Shown here: in pieces, positions 62,904-64,000 of the stretch
Position numbering within the stretch: position 1 is the stretch's first letter
How the letters are laid out: each line of letters opens with the position of its first letter
NCBI GenBank assembly: GCA_005883215.1
Contig: VAYS01000014.1
Coordinates: forward strand, 21,597 to 85,596
From: Actinomycetota bacterium
GTDB taxonomy: Bacteria; Actinomycetota; Thermoleophilia; Solirubrobacterales; Solirubrobacteraceae
DNA length: 64,000 bases
Direction of reading: 5' to 3'
The notes under the pieces: generated by a model
The model's database searches: none
What the model was told of the DNA's origin: nothing
What the model saw: the letters and a program-made list of their open reading frames with translations, nothing else
Position numbers and translations under genes: made by a program

Positions 62904-63536
62904 TCAGCGCCGCCGGCGGCGCTTTAGCGCCATGCCCTCGAGCACGTGGGCAACGCTCTCGCAGGCGTCGACCGACGCCTCGAGCGACTCGAAGATGTCC
63001 TTCCAGCGGATCACCACCATGGGGTCGATGCCGCCGGCGAACAACGACGCCAGCCCGTCGCGCAGCAGACGATCGCCCTCGTTCTCCAGCCGGTGGATTT
63101 CGACCAGGGACCCGGCGTAGTCGCCCCCGGTGCGCAGGGCGCGCAGGGCCGAGGCCACCTGTTCTCCGCTGCCGACCAGGACATCGGCCAGGGCCACCGC
63201 CTGCTCCATGGTGGCCTCGACGCCGTACAGGCCGAGGGTGTCGGCGGTCTGCTCGGCGAAGTCGACGACGTCGTCGAGCGCCCGCGCCAGCTCGTAGCCG
63301 TCGATCGAGTCCAGCCCGCGCTGGCGGCGGCCGCCATCGTGCAGGCCGTGGATGATGTCGTGGGTGATGCGGTCGCCTTCCTGTTCGCAGATCAGCAGCT
63401 CGCGGGCGAGCTCGGCGCGCTCGGGGTAGTCGGCCAGCAGGTCGCGCAGCAGCAGGGTCGAGCGCTGCACGTTGCGTCCCGCCTCCTCGAACAGGGCCAG
63501 CGTGCGGGCGTTGGTCGTGCCTGTGCCGAAGGCCAC
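62904..63536 (-). CDS. DUF47/PhoU-like protein
   Basis: A 210-aa helical cytoplasmic protein of the DUF47 (Pit accessory) family. LARELLICEQEGDRITHDIIHGL, ALDDVVDFAEQTADTLGLYG, LVEIHRLENEGDRLLRDGLASLF and VVIRWKDIFESLEASVDACE carry the family's metal-binding E..D/E..D motifs. It normally works with a PiT phosphate transporter, which is not in the window. Convergent with the GH76 gene. Confidence 0.9.
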   Translation of the reverse strand: MAFGTGTTNARTLALFEEAGRNVQRSTLLLRDLLADYPERAELARELLICEQEGDRITHDIIHGLHDGGRRQRGLDSIDGYELARALDDVVDFAEQTADTLGLYGVEATMEQAVALADVLVGSGEQVASALRALRTGGDYAGSLVEIHRLENEGDRLLRDGLASLFAGGIDPMVVIRWKDIFESLEASVDACESVAHVLEGMALKRRRRR

Positions 63537-63642
63537 GGCGCCAGCCTAGTGGCCCGAGCATCGATTGAGGGGGCCCTGCGGGCCCCGGGTTTTACAGCCT
63601 GATAACGCCGGGCCATCGTGGCGCGGCCAGACTCCGGCGCCG

Positions 63643-64000
63643 ATGCGAGCGCTGGAGATCGGCGGCCGGGCACCGACCTCGCGGGCCGGGCCGCCAAGCG
63701 ATCGTGGCTCCGACGGCGGGCGTCAGGTGCTGCGCGCCGGAGAGCTCGAGATCGAGCCCTTCGGGGGGCTGGTGCGGGCGCACGGGCGCCCGCTGGCGCT
63801 CTCGGTCCGCGAGCACGCGCTGCTCGTGGCCCTGGCGCGCGCGCGGGGCCGGGTGATCAGCCGCGGCCAGCTCTATCTGCTGGTGTGGGGCGGGGAGCTG
63901 CGCCCCGGGGATCGTTCGGTCGATGTCTACGTCTCCAAGCTCCGGGCCAAGCTGGAGGCCGTCCTGCCCGACCGGCGCTTCATCCACACACATTTCGGTT
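63643..64000 (+). CDS. winged-helix transcriptional regulator, partial (right edge)
   Basis: The first 119 codons of a gene cut by the window end. After a 30-residue disordered N-terminus comes an OmpR/PhoB-type winged helix: LALSVREHALLVALARARGRVISRGQLYLLVWGGEL...DRSVDVYVSKLRAKLEAV and RRFIHTHFG. There is no receiver domain ahead of it, so this is an orphan output-domain regulator. ATG at 63643; the short region 63537-63642 holds its promoter. Confidence 0.82.
   Translation, partial: MRALEIGGRAPTSRAGPPSDRGSDGGRQVLRAGELEIEPFGGLVRAHGRPLALSVREHALLVALARARGRVISRGQLYLLVWGGELRPGDRSVDVYVSKLRAKLEAVLPDRRFIHTHFG

Overview
The window reads as chromosomal DNA of a very GC-rich actinobacterium, most likely class Thermoleophilia, order Solirubrobacterales. 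The lineage call is an inference. It rests on gene content: DUF5995, DUF4436, WS/DGAT acyltransferase, MprA/TcrA-type two-component system, many secreted Arg/Ala-rich proteins. Frequent GTG/TTG starts, 4-nt stop/start overlaps and -10-like hexamers placed 7-9 nt before start codons (leaderless mRNAs) also fit.

Layout. 1-1535: start of a nuo operon (nuoABC, minus strand, leaving the left edge). 1568-4896: a membrane protein, a flavin reductase, a divergent pair of electron-carrier lipoproteins (cupredoxin-like and cytochrome c) and serS. 5110-9413: secreted proteins, including a large hydrolase gene broken by an internal 261-bp duplication and a G1 glutamic-type peptidase. 9541-10448: two tRNA-Ser, a DUF488 gene and tRNA-Arg(ACG). 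10449-15423: about 5 kb bounded by a 38-nt exact direct repeat of the tRNA-Arg 3' half, which is the footprint of an integrated island. It carries a methyltransferase, a cyclase-YHS fusion, an MBL hydrolase, a GST-N protein and a cNMP-binding flavoprotein, but no recognisable integrase.

16115-25353: a secreted protein and double hairpin terminator, then a minus-strand signalling operon: soluble HAMP-array hybrid kinase, REC-GAF-PP2C-HATPase protein, STAS protein, and a second, intact copy of the large secreted hydrolase. The last three are joined by 4-nt overlaps. 25516-32089: acetolactate decarboxylase, enoyl-CoA hydratase, an H1-like basic protein, an ABC exporter, cold-shock protein, a cupin/TetR divergent pair around a 22-bp palindrome, and a CHRD lipoprotein.

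32128-37321: an OmpR-type response regulator with a frameshifted sensor kinase, surrounded by secreted-protein genes (Thr-rich protein, secreted LanC-like toroid, DUF5666-like protein). Upstream of each of these genes, and of the G1 peptidase at 7708, there are direct repeats with an exact 11-bp period and a core close to TCTTAG. This looks like an undescribed regulon of that response regulator and is the observation I rate highest.

37408-48561: hydrolase, WS/DGAT acyltransferase and acyl-CoA synthetase (storage lipid), a catabolic operon (acyl-CoA dehydrogenase, SDR, phosphotriesterase-like) and a UDP-sugar uronate module (dehydrogenase, Gfo/Idh/MocA, hexapeptide acyltransferase). 48641-56982: a 28-aa membrane peptide, UspA, a subtilase, tadA, a GMC oxidoreductase, tRNA-Ser(CGA), a DUF1100-like hydrolase, secreted and DUF4436 proteins. 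57089-64000: rtcB with archease, a small secreted protein, peroxiredoxin, DUF5995, GH76 mannanase-like, DUF47 and the start of a winged-helix regulator cut by the right edge. I saw no CRISPR array, rRNA or transposase. Names come from motif recognition by eye; no database search was possible.
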